NCBI GenBank assembly: GCA_004555405.1
Contig: SFIE01000005.1
Coordinates: forward strand, 1 to 61,017
Source of the DNA: Subdoligranulum sp.
GTDB lineage: Bacteria; Bacillota; Clostridia; Oscillospirales; Ruminococcaceae
DNA: 61,017 bases
Reading direction: 5' to 3'
Below are positions 40,641-48,088 of this stretch, in pieces; positions within the stretch are counted from its first letter, which is position 1; every line of letters begins with the position of its first letter. The position numbers and the translations under genes were made by a program. The notes beneath the pieces were generated by a model that worked only from the letters and a program-made list of their open reading frames with translations, was not told the DNA's origin and searched no databases.

Positions 40641-41588
40641 TTAGTGGGTGTTCACCAAATGGGCAAGCAGCTTGCGGCTGGCGCGCTGGCAGCGCAGCAG
40701 CTCCTGTGCCTTGGCAGCGCTGATCTGCTCAAAGCGAACCTTGTCGCCGCCCTTCAGCTGGCCTGCCAAACGGAAATCGGCAGTGATCACATTGGCAATC
40801 TTGGTGTAGCCGCCGGTGGTCTGGTGGTCGGCCAGCATCAGAATGGGCTTGCCAGCGCCGGGAACCTGAATGGCGCCAAAGGCGATACCGTCCGAAATGA
40901 TATCGCCGCCGTTTTTATGCTCGATCACAGGGCCCTCCATGCGGCAGCCCATGCGGTCAAACTCCTGGGTGACGGTGTATTCGCTGCTCAGGAAATCCGC
41001 AAGGCCCTTTTCGGTAAAGGCATCGTCCTGCGGGCCCAGGATCACGCGCAGCGTGTATACGGGGCGGGGGCGGAATTCGGGCGAGATAAAGCGCTGGCGA
41101 ATGTTGCCAAAGGTGGCCACAGGGGCTTTCAGCTTGAGCACATCGCCCTTTTGCAGCTTGCGGCCCTCCAAGCCGCCCAAAGCGGCCTTCATGTAGGTGG
41201 ACTGGCTGCCCATCACCTTGGGCAGGTCAAAGCCGCCTGCCACGGCAATGTAGGCACGGCAGCCGGATTTGGGGGCACCGAAGCGCAGGGTCTGCCCGGC
41301 TTTTACCTCCACAGCAGCATAGCTGGGAATGGGCTTGCCGTCCAGACTGGGGCTCAGATCACCGCCGGTGATGGCGATCACTTCGTCGCACTCAAAGCGC
41401 AGCTGGGGGCCCATCAGCGTGCATTCCAGCACGCCCATGCCGGGATCGTTGCTCACAAAAATGTTTGCCATAGCGGCCGAGTGCGGGTCACACGCGCCCG
41501 AAACAGGCACGCCGAACTGCTGGTAGCCCCAGCGGCCCTGATCCTGCACGGTGGTAAGCAGGCCGGGATTCAAAACGGTGATGCTCAT
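40641..41588 (-). CDS. pxpC: 5-oxoprolinase subunit PxpC (KipA-like)
   Basis: The 315-aa protein starts ITVLNPGLLTTVQDQGRWGYQQFGVPVSG, the signature of the biotin-dependent carboxyltransferase-like family that includes KipA and PxpC. It also has GGDLSPSLDG and MLADHQTTGGYTKIANVI. PxpA, PxpB and PxpC together hydrolyse 5-oxoproline to glutamate with ATP. The gene starts within 2 bp of the pxpB stop, so the two subunits are translated together. Confidence 0.94.
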   Translation of the reverse strand: MSITVLNPGLLTTVQDQGRWGYQQFGVPVSGACDPHSAAMANIFVSNDPGMGVLECTLMGPQLRFECDEVIAITGGDLSPSLDGKPIPSYAAVEVKAGQTLRFGAPKSGCRAYIAVAGGFDLPKVMGSQSTYMKAALGGLEGRKLQKGDVLKLKAPVATFGNIRQRFISPEFRPRPVYTLRVILGPQDDAFTEKGLADFLSSEYTVTQEFDRMGCRMEGPVIEHKNGGDIISDGIAFGAIQVPGAGKPILMLADHQTTGGYTKIANVITADFRLAGQLKGGDKVRFEQISAAKAQELLRCQRASRKLLAHLVNTH

Positions 41589-41589
41589 A

Positions 41590-42324
41590 TTATTCGGCCT
41601 CCTTTCGGGGATAGCTTACACACTGGTAGGTACCGGCCTCGACCTGACGGGAAATTTCGTCAAACTCGGCCTGATCCACAGCGCGGAACTTGATATACTG
41701 GCCTGCCCGGGGCAAAATGGGCTCGGCACGGTTGGGATCATACAGCTTTACGGGGGTGCGGCCGATCAGCTGCCAGCCGCCGGGAGAGTCGATGGGATAA
41801 ACGCCGGTCTGGCTGCCTGCAATGCCCACCGAGCCCCCCGGAATCTTTACGCGGGGCTGGGTGAGGCGCGGGGTGTGGATCTTTTCGTTCAGGCCGCCCA
41901 GATAGGTGAAGCCGGGGGTAAAGCCCAGCATATAGATCAGATACTCCGGCTCGGTGTGCAGCTGGATCACCTCATCGGGGGTGATGCCTGCGTGCTCGGC
42001 CACAAAGGCAAGGTCGGGGCCCATTTCGCCGCCGTACAATACGGGCAGCTCCACCACAGAGGCCGGGGGAATGGCAATGCTGTCAAGATTTTTGGCAATG
42101 GCCGAAAGCTTTGCCTTTAAGGCTTCCGTGCCGATCACCATGGGGTCGTACTGGATCATCACCGAACGGTAGGTGGGCAGAAGCTCCAGAATGCCAGGCA
42201 GCTTTGCCTGCTCCAGCGCAATGTTGAATGCGCGGATGCGGGCGTTGATGGCGGGGCTGATGGCATTGCCGAACTCCGCCACAAGGGCCGAATCACCGGC
42301 CATCAGAAAACGGATTTCATCCAT
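41590..42324 (-). CDS. pxpB: 5-oxoprolinase subunit PxpB (KipI-like)
   Basis: The 244-aa protein has IRFLMAGDSALVAEFGN at the start and LIYMLGFTPGFTYLGGLNEKI and GSVGIAGSQTGVYPIDSPGGWQLIGRTP later, the hallmark of PxpB/KipI. In Bacillus KipI also inhibits the sporulation kinase KinA. The ATG at 42324 has AAAGGA 8 nt upstream; the longer frame is rejected. It follows the NRAMP-like gene after a 104-bp gap with a strong hairpin. Confidence 0.95.
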   Translation of the reverse strand: MDEIRFLMAGDSALVAEFGNAISPAINARIRAFNIALEQAKLPGILELLPTYRSVMIQYDPMVIGTEALKAKLSAIAKNLDSIAIPPASVVELPVLYGGEMGPDLAFVAEHAGITPDEVIQLHTEPEYLIYMLGFTPGFTYLGGLNEKIHTPRLTQPRVKIPGGSVGIAGSQTGVYPIDSPGGWQLIGRTPVKLYDPNRAEPILPRAGQYIKFRAVDQAEFDEISRQVEAGTYQCVSYPRKEAE

Positions 42325-42345
42325 AAGATCGGTCCTTTCTCTAAA

Positions 42346-42369
42346 CCCCCGCCCAAAACTGGGCGGGGG
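42346..42369 (-). other. Intercistronic hairpin in the ycsG-pxpB gap
   Basis: CCCCCGCCC and GGGCGGGGG pair perfectly around AAAACT. On the minus strand TTTAGAG follows. It could stabilise or partly terminate the mRNA. Confidence 0.6.
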
Positions 42370-42428
42370 CCGAAACACAAGATGAGAAATTTACGCACAG
42401 CACCGCAGCGGCGCTGCTGTACAAAAGA

Positions 42429-43655
42429 TCAAGCAAACAGCTTCATGATGCTGGGCACAGCCTTGATGCCGGTGTAAGCGGCCAGCAGGGTAACAACGAT
42501 GCCCAGAACGATGAGGATGGTGGGGTGCTTGTAGTTTTCGCCAACAATGCTCTTGTTGCGGCTGGCAGCCAGCATGGTGCCCAGAGTGATGGGCAGGATC
42601 AGGCCGTTCACAGCACCGGCAACCACCAGCAGGCCGGCAGCGCCGCCCAGAATGGCCATAACCAGAGTGGAGAAAGCGATGAAGCCGATCACGAACTGGC
42701 GCTCGTACTTGGCAATGGTGGGATGCAGGGTCTTCAGGAAGGAAACAGAGGTGAAGGCAGCGCCCACAACAGAGGAGATACCAGCGCTGAACAGGCACAG
42801 ACCGAACAGGCGGTAGCCCAGAGAACCGGCGGCCAGGCGGAAGGCCTCGGCAGCGGGGTTGGAAGCGGCCAGAATGGTGGCGGCGTTGTCAGCAGCCAGG
42901 CCGCAGGTGCCCAGAACAGCCAGGAACATCAGAATACGAACAATGCCGGAGGTGCCGCAGCCCTGCAGCACGCTCTTGCGAACATGGCCCACATTTTCGG
43001 GGCCGGAGATGCCGGCATCCAGCAGACGGTGAGCGCCCGAGAAGGCAATGTAACCGCCGCAGCTGCCGCCCAGCAGGGTGGTCATGGCAGCGAACATGCT
43101 GGCAAAGTCATCGGAGATCACATGGGTAACGACCTCGCCTACAGGAGGCTTGGACATGACAGCCACCACGGTAACGGTGACCAGAATGATGGCAGCCAGA
43201 ATGGTGGCAACCTTATCCATGATGGTCTTTGCATTTTTGTTTACGAAGATCAGAATGCCAAGGCAGCCGGCAATGATAGCGCCCATACGCTCGTTCAGGC
43301 CGAACATGGCGTTCATGCCCAAGGCTACGCCGCCAACGTTGCCGATGTTAAAGGCCAAACCGCCAATGGCCACCAGAACGGCAACCACATAGCCAAGGCC
43401 GGGCAGCACCTTGTTGGCAACATCCTGTGCGCGCATACCCGAAACGCTTACCACCGACCAGATATTCATCTGGGCAATGATATCCATGCAGATCACCAGC
43501 AAGATCACGCCGATCAGGTTGCTGCCGTAGGTGGCGGTGAACTTGGAGGTTTGTGTCAGAAATCCGGGGCCGATAGCCGAGGTGGCCATCAGGAAGGCTG
43601 CGCCGAACATGACCGAACGACTCGGCTTGGCGGCGGGGGTCGTGCTGTTACTCAT
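42429..43655 (-). CDS. ycsG: NRAMP-like transporter YcsG, candidate 5-oxoproline importer
   Basis: The 408-aa protein has 11 or so membrane segments and the overall NRAMP pattern. The TM1 metal-binding DPGN is replaced (SAIGPGFLTQTSKF) and the TM6 MPH is replaced by SGAH, so the metal ligands of classical NRAMP carriers are missing. In Bacillus the orthologous ycsG lies between ycsF (pxpA) and ycsI, exactly as here. Import of 5-oxoproline or a related compound is inferred from context. It lies 103 bp downstream of pxpA. Confidence 0.88.
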   Translation of the reverse strand: MSNSTTPAAKPSRSVMFGAAFLMATSAIGPGFLTQTSKFTATYGSNLIGVILLVICMDIIAQMNIWSVVSVSGMRAQDVANKVLPGLGYVVAVLVAIGGLAFNIGNVGGVALGMNAMFGLNERMGAIIAGCLGILIFVNKNAKTIMDKVATILAAIILVTVTVVAVMSKPPVGEVVTHVISDDFASMFAAMTTLLGGSCGGYIAFSGAHRLLDAGISGPENVGHVRKSVLQGCGTSGIVRILMFLAVLGTCGLAADNAATILAASNPAAEAFRLAAGSLGYRLFGLCLFSAGISSVVGAAFTSVSFLKTLHPTIAKYERQFVIGFIAFSTLVMAILGGAAGLLVVAGAVNGLILPITLGTMLAASRNKSIVGENYKHPTILIVLGIVVTLLAAYTGIKAVPSIMKLFA

Positions 43656-43706
43656 AAGACAAGACTCCTTTTCTGTGGGGCAGCGGGGGCTGCCGGTTAT
43701 TATCGG

Positions 43707-43740
43707 CCAAAAGCGGGAAATTCCAAAAACCCGCTTTTGG
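43707..43740 (-). other. Intercistronic hairpin in the pxpA-ycsG gap
   Basis: CCAAAAGCGGG and CCCGCTTTTGG pair perfectly around a 12-nt loop. It is the third strong hairpin in gaps of this operon. Confidence 0.6.
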
Positions 43741-43758
43741 TAAGAACTATGGTGCAGA

Positions 43759-44526
43759 TCACACGATCTCGCTCAGGGGCGCCAGGGTAACGCCCTCGGC
43801 CTCCAGGCGGGCGCGGATGTTCTTTACGAACTCCACAGCCGAAACATTGTCGCCGTGTACGCAAATGGAATCGGCGGCGATCTCCACTTCCTCGCCCGTG
43901 ATGGCGGTCACCTTGCCTTCCTTCACCATGCGAATGGTGCGGGCAATGGCTTCGTCGGTGTCATGGATCACAGCGCCGGGCTTGGAGCGGGGCACCAGCG
44001 TGCCGTCGGCCTGATAAGCACGGTCTGCAAAAACTTCGCTGGCGGTGCGCAGGCCTGCAGCCTTGGCGGCGGTGAGCATCAGGCTTCCCGCAAGGCCCAT
44101 GAAAATCAGGTTACTGTCCACGCTGGCAACGCCCTCGGCAATGGCGGTGGCCAAAGCCAGGTCCTTGGCGGCCATGTTATAGAAAGCGCCGTGGGGCTTC
44201 ACGTGCTGCAGCGGCACGCCGTTGGCCTTGCAGAAGGCGGCCAGTGCGCCCACCTGATACTGGGTGTAGGCCTTGGCCTCGGCAGGAGTGACAACCATGT
44301 TGCGGCGGCCGAAGCCCATCAGATCAGGGAAACCGGGGTGTGCGCCCACGGCAACGCCGTGTTCTTTGGCCATAGCCACGGTTTTGTCCATCACAATGGG
44401 GTCGCCTGCATGGTAGCCACAGGCCACATTGACGGAGGTGACATATTTCACGACCTCACTGTCCAAACCGATTTTGTACGCGCCGAAGCTTTCGCCCAGA
44501 TCGCTGTTCAAGTCTACCTTATACAT
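43759..44526 (-). CDS. pxpA: 5-oxoprolinase subunit PxpA (LamB/YcsF family)
   Basis: The 255-aa protein opens YKVDLNSDLGESFGAYKIG and has VNVACGYHAGDPIVM, GAHPGFPDLMGFGRR and VKPHGAFYNMAAKD, all diagnostic of the LamB/YcsF family. It is the TIM-barrel-like subunit of ATP-dependent 5-oxoprolinase. The ATG at 44526 has AAAGGAG 9 nt upstream; an upstream in-frame ATG is rejected. It heads the leftward operon divergent from a LysR gene. Confidence 0.95.
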   Translation of the reverse strand: MYKVDLNSDLGESFGAYKIGLDSEVVKYVTSVNVACGYHAGDPIVMDKTVAMAKEHGVAVGAHPGFPDLMGFGRRNMVVTPAEAKAYTQYQVGALAAFCKANGVPLQHVKPHGAFYNMAAKDLALATAIAEGVASVDSNLIFMGLAGSLMLTAAKAAGLRTASEVFADRAYQADGTLVPRSKPGAVIHDTDEAIARTIRMVKEGKVTAITGEEVEIAADSICVHGDNVSAVEFVKNIRARLEAEGVTLAPLSEIV

Positions 44527-44607
44527 AGTTGTTTTCTCCTTTCCATTTGTACAGTAAATAAAGCCAAATTTCCCAAAAGCTTTCCGAAACAAAGCTTTAT
44601 TCACTGA

Positions 44608-44780
44608 TTAGTTATAACAGAAAAAGACTTTCCAGAGCGACGGTTGACATTTTGAATAAAAAAAGATACCATTGTGCCGAAGAAACCGTTACTTTTGGCT
44701 CTGTTACCATGGTTATAGCATCTTTTGTTACATTTGTCCATCACCTGTTTCGCCAACTGGGTTAACTATTTGGTTATAGC
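44608..44780. promoter_or_regulatory. LysR/pxp divergent control region
   Basis: The GTTATA element recurs at about 44611 (GTTATAACAG), 44711 (GGTTATAGCATC) and 44772 (GGTTATAGC). The last is part of TAAC-N6-GTTA, a T-N11-A-like LysR box next to the LysR ribosome site. On the minus strand TATAAC near 44612 could be the pxpA -10; it lacks a good -35, as expected for an activated promoter. No gene is present in the 44527-44813 gap. Confidence 0.5.
44644..44672 (+). promoter_or_regulatory. Promoter of the LysR gene
   Basis: TTGACA (44644-44649), 17 bp with an A-tract, then TACCAT (44667-44672). The -35 is perfect and the -10 is weak. Confidence 0.5.
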
Positions 44781-44813
44781 AGAGCCTGCAGTGAAAAAAG
44801 AGGGGGAAAAATC

Positions 44814-45779
44814 GTGAATATCCGCAATCTGAAATATCTGATCGAGATCGAGCGCAGCGGCTCGCTTTCGGCGGCAGCACAAAAACTGTATATTTCGCAG
44901 TCCTATCTGAGCCGCGTGGTACACGATACCGAGCAGGAATATCACCTTACGGTTTTCACGCGGGATCGCCGCGGCCTTACGCTCACCGAAGGCGGCCGCC
45001 TTTTTCTGGAAATGGCAAAAGAGCTGGTGAACCAGGCCGATGAATTTGAAAACACCGTTCGGCAAAACCGCCCGGTAAGTACATTGCGCATCGTCAGCTC
45101 GCCCAGCTCGTATTCCGTGGCGGCGTTCACCAAAATGCTGCGCGAAATGCCCGAGCAGTCACTGCGCTATTCCTATAAGGAAAAAAACGCCGCCGGTGTG
45201 ATCGATGCCGTGTACAACCACCGGGCCGATCTGGGGGTGATTTTCTTAAAGGATATTCACGCCCCCGGCAATGCAGAATTCTTTAAAGGGCGGCACATTG
45301 AATACAAAAAAGCCTTCAGCACCAGCCTGCACATTCTGCTGCGGCGGGGGCACCCCCTGTTTGATAAGCCGGGCTTCACGCTGGAGGATCTGTACGAATA
45401 CAACATGGTGGTGCTGCAAAATTCCAGCGGTGTGGCGCTGAACGGCATTGCAGACGGCTTTTACAACAGCTATTCCCTGCCGGATCTTGTGGATTTTGAC
45501 CGTTTTCGTCAGGTGGTGCGCATCACGGATCGCTCGATCCTGCACGATGTGCTGCGTGATACCGACTATATTGCCCTGGGCAACCAGCTGAGCGGGCAGC
45601 CCATGCCCGCTTTGGGCATTCGCATTCTGCCGTTTCCGTTTCCCGCCGCTGTGCAGGATATGGGGCAGTTTAACCACTCGCTGTATTACATCTATTTGAA
45701 GGACCGCCCCCTTCCCCCTGCCGCACAAACCTATATCCGGTATCTGTGCAGCCTGAACGGCGAAAACAAGGAACCATAA
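44814..45779 (+). CDS. LysR-family regulator of the 5-oxoproline operon
   Basis: The 321-aa protein has a winged HTH at the N-terminus (GSLSAAAQKLYISQSYLSRVVHD, about residues 16-38) and a substrate-binding domain from about residue 90. A GTG start with AGGGGG upstream is used. It is divergent from pxpA with a 287-bp shared control region, the classic arrangement for a LysR activator. The inducer is probably 5-oxoproline or a product, by inference. Confidence 0.92.
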   Translation: MNIRNLKYLIEIERSGSLSAAAQKLYISQSYLSRVVHDTEQEYHLTVFTRDRRGLTLTEGGRLFLEMAKELVNQADEFENTVRQNRPVSTLRIVSSPSSYSVAAFTKMLREMPEQSLRYSYKEKNAAGVIDAVYNHRADLGVIFLKDIHAPGNAEFFKGRHIEYKKAFSTSLHILLRRGHPLFDKPGFTLEDLYEYNMVVLQNSSGVALNGIADGFYNSYSLPDLVDFDRFRQVVRITDRSILHDVLRDTDYIALGNQLSGQPMPALGIRILPFPFPAAVQDMGQFNHSLYYIYLKDRPLPPAAQTYIRYLCSLNGENKEP

Positions 45780-45783
45780 AAAA

Positions 45784-45817
45784 GCAAAGGCAGCGCCGGG
45801 GCGCTGCCTTTGTTTTT
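45784..45817. terminator. Bidirectional terminator between LysR and lipoprotein genes
   Basis: AAAGGCAGCGC pairs with GCGCTGCCTTT; TGTTTTT follows on plus and TGCTTTTTT on minus. Confidence 0.92.
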
Positions 45818-45851
45818 GGGTTTTCATTTTGGGCAAATGCCCCCGGGAAAT

Positions 45852-47174
45852 TTATGCCAAGGTGCCGGGGCGCAGCAGCTGCAGCAGCGTTTCAAACGAA
45901 AGTGCAGCGATTTTTTCGGTTGTGTTCTCGCCGCTGGTTTCGGTGAGGTGCACAGCAAGCGTTCCCTGCTCGTTGCAAACCATAGCGCCCAGCGAAACAT
46001 TGCTTTCATACGGCAGGTGAATGCCGGTGAATTCGCCGGTTTCCATATCAAACAGGTACAGATGGTTCTTGTACTGATTTTCGCTGAAATTCATTTCGTT
46101 GGGAAAGGCGGAAAACAGCAGATAGCGGTTTTGTATGGGCGTTTGCGAAATCAGTCGGCAGGGTGCGTTTTGCGGCACGGACAGGGCTTCGGCCCCGCCC
46201 TCACAGATCTTCCATGCGCTGAAATACGGCAGCGCATCCGGGGCGCGGTACCACTTGATAAAAACATAGTCCCCGACCGCATAAATATGGTCGGCATAGT
46301 TGAAGGTGTCGGCGTAAGCGCCCAGCCCGGGCAGCGCCAGCGTGCGGGTGATCTCTCCGTCAGAATTTAGGCAAACCACTTCCGTGTGCAGCTTGCCCTC
46401 CACTTCCGGCTGATTCAAAAGGTAAATAACATTTTCCCGGGTCGTAAAGTCTGTAAAGTTATAGAGCTCGCCGCTTTCGTCGGTGGAAAAGATTTTTTGT
46501 ACGGAGTTATCCGGGAGCAGCTTGTAAATTTCCTGATGGGCTTCGGTAAGGCTGTCGTCCAGCCGATGTACCATAAAAATAATGGTATTGTCTTTCAGTT
46601 CCCCAAATGAAACTTCGATCATGCCATTTTCCACGGCCAGGATCGTTTGGCTTTCTCCGGATTCCAAAGAAAACTTTTGGATTTGTAAAAGCGACCCGGA
46701 ATCGCCCTCGTTTTCGGAAAGTTCCATGACGGAATCGTACAATGCATCTTCGGTCAAAAGATTTTGTTCAGAGGAGTAGCCGTGAGTAGTGACATCGCCG
46801 ATTTCGGCTTTTTGCCCGGTTTGGGTGTTGAGCGTACACAGTGTTTCCCGCAGCTGCGGCGCGATTTGCTGGGTGGGCTCCTGGCCGACCCAGCCGCTGG
46901 CCTGTGTGCTTACGTAATAAAGCTGCTCCCCGCGATACGCAGCGATGCCGGGAAGTGTGTACGCATCGGGGTAATCTACGGAAAGCGGGTCAGGGTAAGC
47001 AAGGCCGAATTCTTCGGAGAGATCGCGAATCTCCGAAGCCGGGTATTCGATCCGCCCCGGGGCTGGCTGCGGAGTGGGCGATGCCGAAGGGGCAGAAACT
47101 TCCTGCGAGGAACAGCCCGCAGCGAGAAGCGAAAGCAAAAAAGTGCCTGTGATGCAGAAAATGCGAGAAAACAT
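45852..47174 (-). CDS. Predicted lipoprotein of unknown function, possible beta-propeller
   Basis: I do not recognise this 440-aa protein. The signal peptide ends with the lipobox LAAGC (Cys about residue 21), followed by a Ser/Pro/Ala-rich linker. The rest has regularly spaced strand-like segments with YFSAWKIC, NHLYLFDMETGEFTG and LYYVSTQ, the look of WD40/YncE-type propellers, but no repeat can be proven by eye. The ATG at 47174 has AAAGGAG 7 nt upstream. It starts 49 bp after the NUDIX gene and ends in a bidirectional terminator. Confidence 0.8.
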   Translation of the reverse strand: MFSRIFCITGTFLLSLLAAGCSSQEVSAPSASPTPQPAPGRIEYPASEIRDLSEEFGLAYPDPLSVDYPDAYTLPGIAAYRGEQLYYVSTQASGWVGQEPTQQIAPQLRETLCTLNTQTGQKAEIGDVTTHGYSSEQNLLTEDALYDSVMELSENEGDSGSLLQIQKFSLESGESQTILAVENGMIEVSFGELKDNTIIFMVHRLDDSLTEAHQEIYKLLPDNSVQKIFSTDESGELYNFTDFTTRENVIYLLNQPEVEGKLHTEVVCLNSDGEITRTLALPGLGAYADTFNYADHIYAVGDYVFIKWYRAPDALPYFSAWKICEGGAEALSVPQNAPCRLISQTPIQNRYLLFSAFPNEMNFSENQYKNHLYLFDMETGEFTGIHLPYESNVSLGAMVCNEQGTLAVHLTETSGENTTEKIAALSFETLLQLLRPGTLA

Positions 47175-47223
47175 GGCAGTACTCCTTTTTTGTTTCAAGG
47201 CTGCACCCGGCGGTTTTGACATT

Positions 47224-47769
47224 TTACAGCATGCCGTTTTGCTGCAGATACCAGAGTTTGAGCAGGCAGGTGCTGGTTTTGCTGTCGGGCACCTGGCCGT
47301 TCATCACCAGGTCCACGGCATCCTTCAGCGGCATTTTCACGGGGGTCAAAAATTCGTCCTCGTCCAGATGCATTTCGCACGGGGTCAGGTTTTGGGCGAG
47401 ATAGCAATAAATGATCTCACTGTCATAGCCTACGCTGGGATACACGGGGCCAATGTCCCGCATTTTGTCGGCAACCAGGCCGCATTCCTCGGCCAGCTCG
47501 CGGTGGGCCGCCTTTTCGGGGGCCTCCCCGGGCTCCAGCTTGCCGGCGGGCAGTTCCCAGAGCTCCTGCCCCATGGCATAGCGAAACTGGCGGATCATGT
47601 AAATTTCGTTTTCCGGGGTCAGCGCCGCAATGCAGGCCCCGCCGTGGTGATGCAGCACCTCACGCTCGCCGGTTTTGCCGTTTTCCAAAAGAACTTTATC
47701 CACCGAAACCGAAAACACACGCCCGGTGAACACGGTGTTTTCCGAAAGCTTTTTCTCAAAATGCGCCAT
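47224..47769 (-). CDS. NUDIX hydrolase, ADP-ribose pyrophosphatase-like
   Basis: The 181-aa protein has a full Nudix box: GKLEPGEAPEKAAHRELAEE (GX5EX7REUXEEXGU) near residue 76. The N-terminal strands (HHHGGACIAAL) and AMGQELWELPAG match NudF-type ADP-ribose pyrophosphatases. AAAGGA lies 9 nt before the ATG. It probably forms a two-gene unit with the downstream lipoprotein. It diverges from nifJ with a 319-bp gap. Confidence 0.93.
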   Translation of the reverse strand: MAHFEKKLSENTVFTGRVFSVSVDKVLLENGKTGEREVLHHHGGACIAALTPENEIYMIRQFRYAMGQELWELPAGKLEPGEAPEKAAHRELAEECGLVADKMRDIGPVYPSVGYDSEIIYCYLAQNLTPCEMHLDEDEFLTPVKMPLKDAVDLVMNGQVPDSKTSTCLLKLWYLQQNGML

Positions 47770-47909
47770 ATGTGTAAATCCTTTCCGTGAACAAGTAATA
47801 TTCTACTTCTCTATGATACAGGATTTCACAACCGAGCGCCACATATTTGAACGAGCAACTTGCACAAAAAAATAGACTGAATTTTAGTAAAATTAAAATA
47901 TGAATCCCT

Positions 47910-47938
47910 TTGTATTTCTTTGTTATTTTTGCTACAAT
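47910..47938 (+). promoter_or_regulatory. nifJ promoter
   Basis: TTGTAT (47910-47915), 17 bp, then TACAAT (47933-47938). The leader is about 145 nt and contains a GGCGCCGG/CCGGCACC pairing near the ribosome site. The 47770-48088 gap holds nothing else I can name. Confidence 0.6.
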
Positions 47939-48088
47939 ATAGCAAGGAACTGCGCAATTTACAAACCGGTGCAGTTTTCCGCGTTAACCAGTAGGCGCCG
48001 GAGTTTCTTGAAGATAAAATATTATTGGGAAAGAATTTTTCATAAAAATGCCGGCACCACATGGAATAATGGAACGGAGGAAAAAAGA

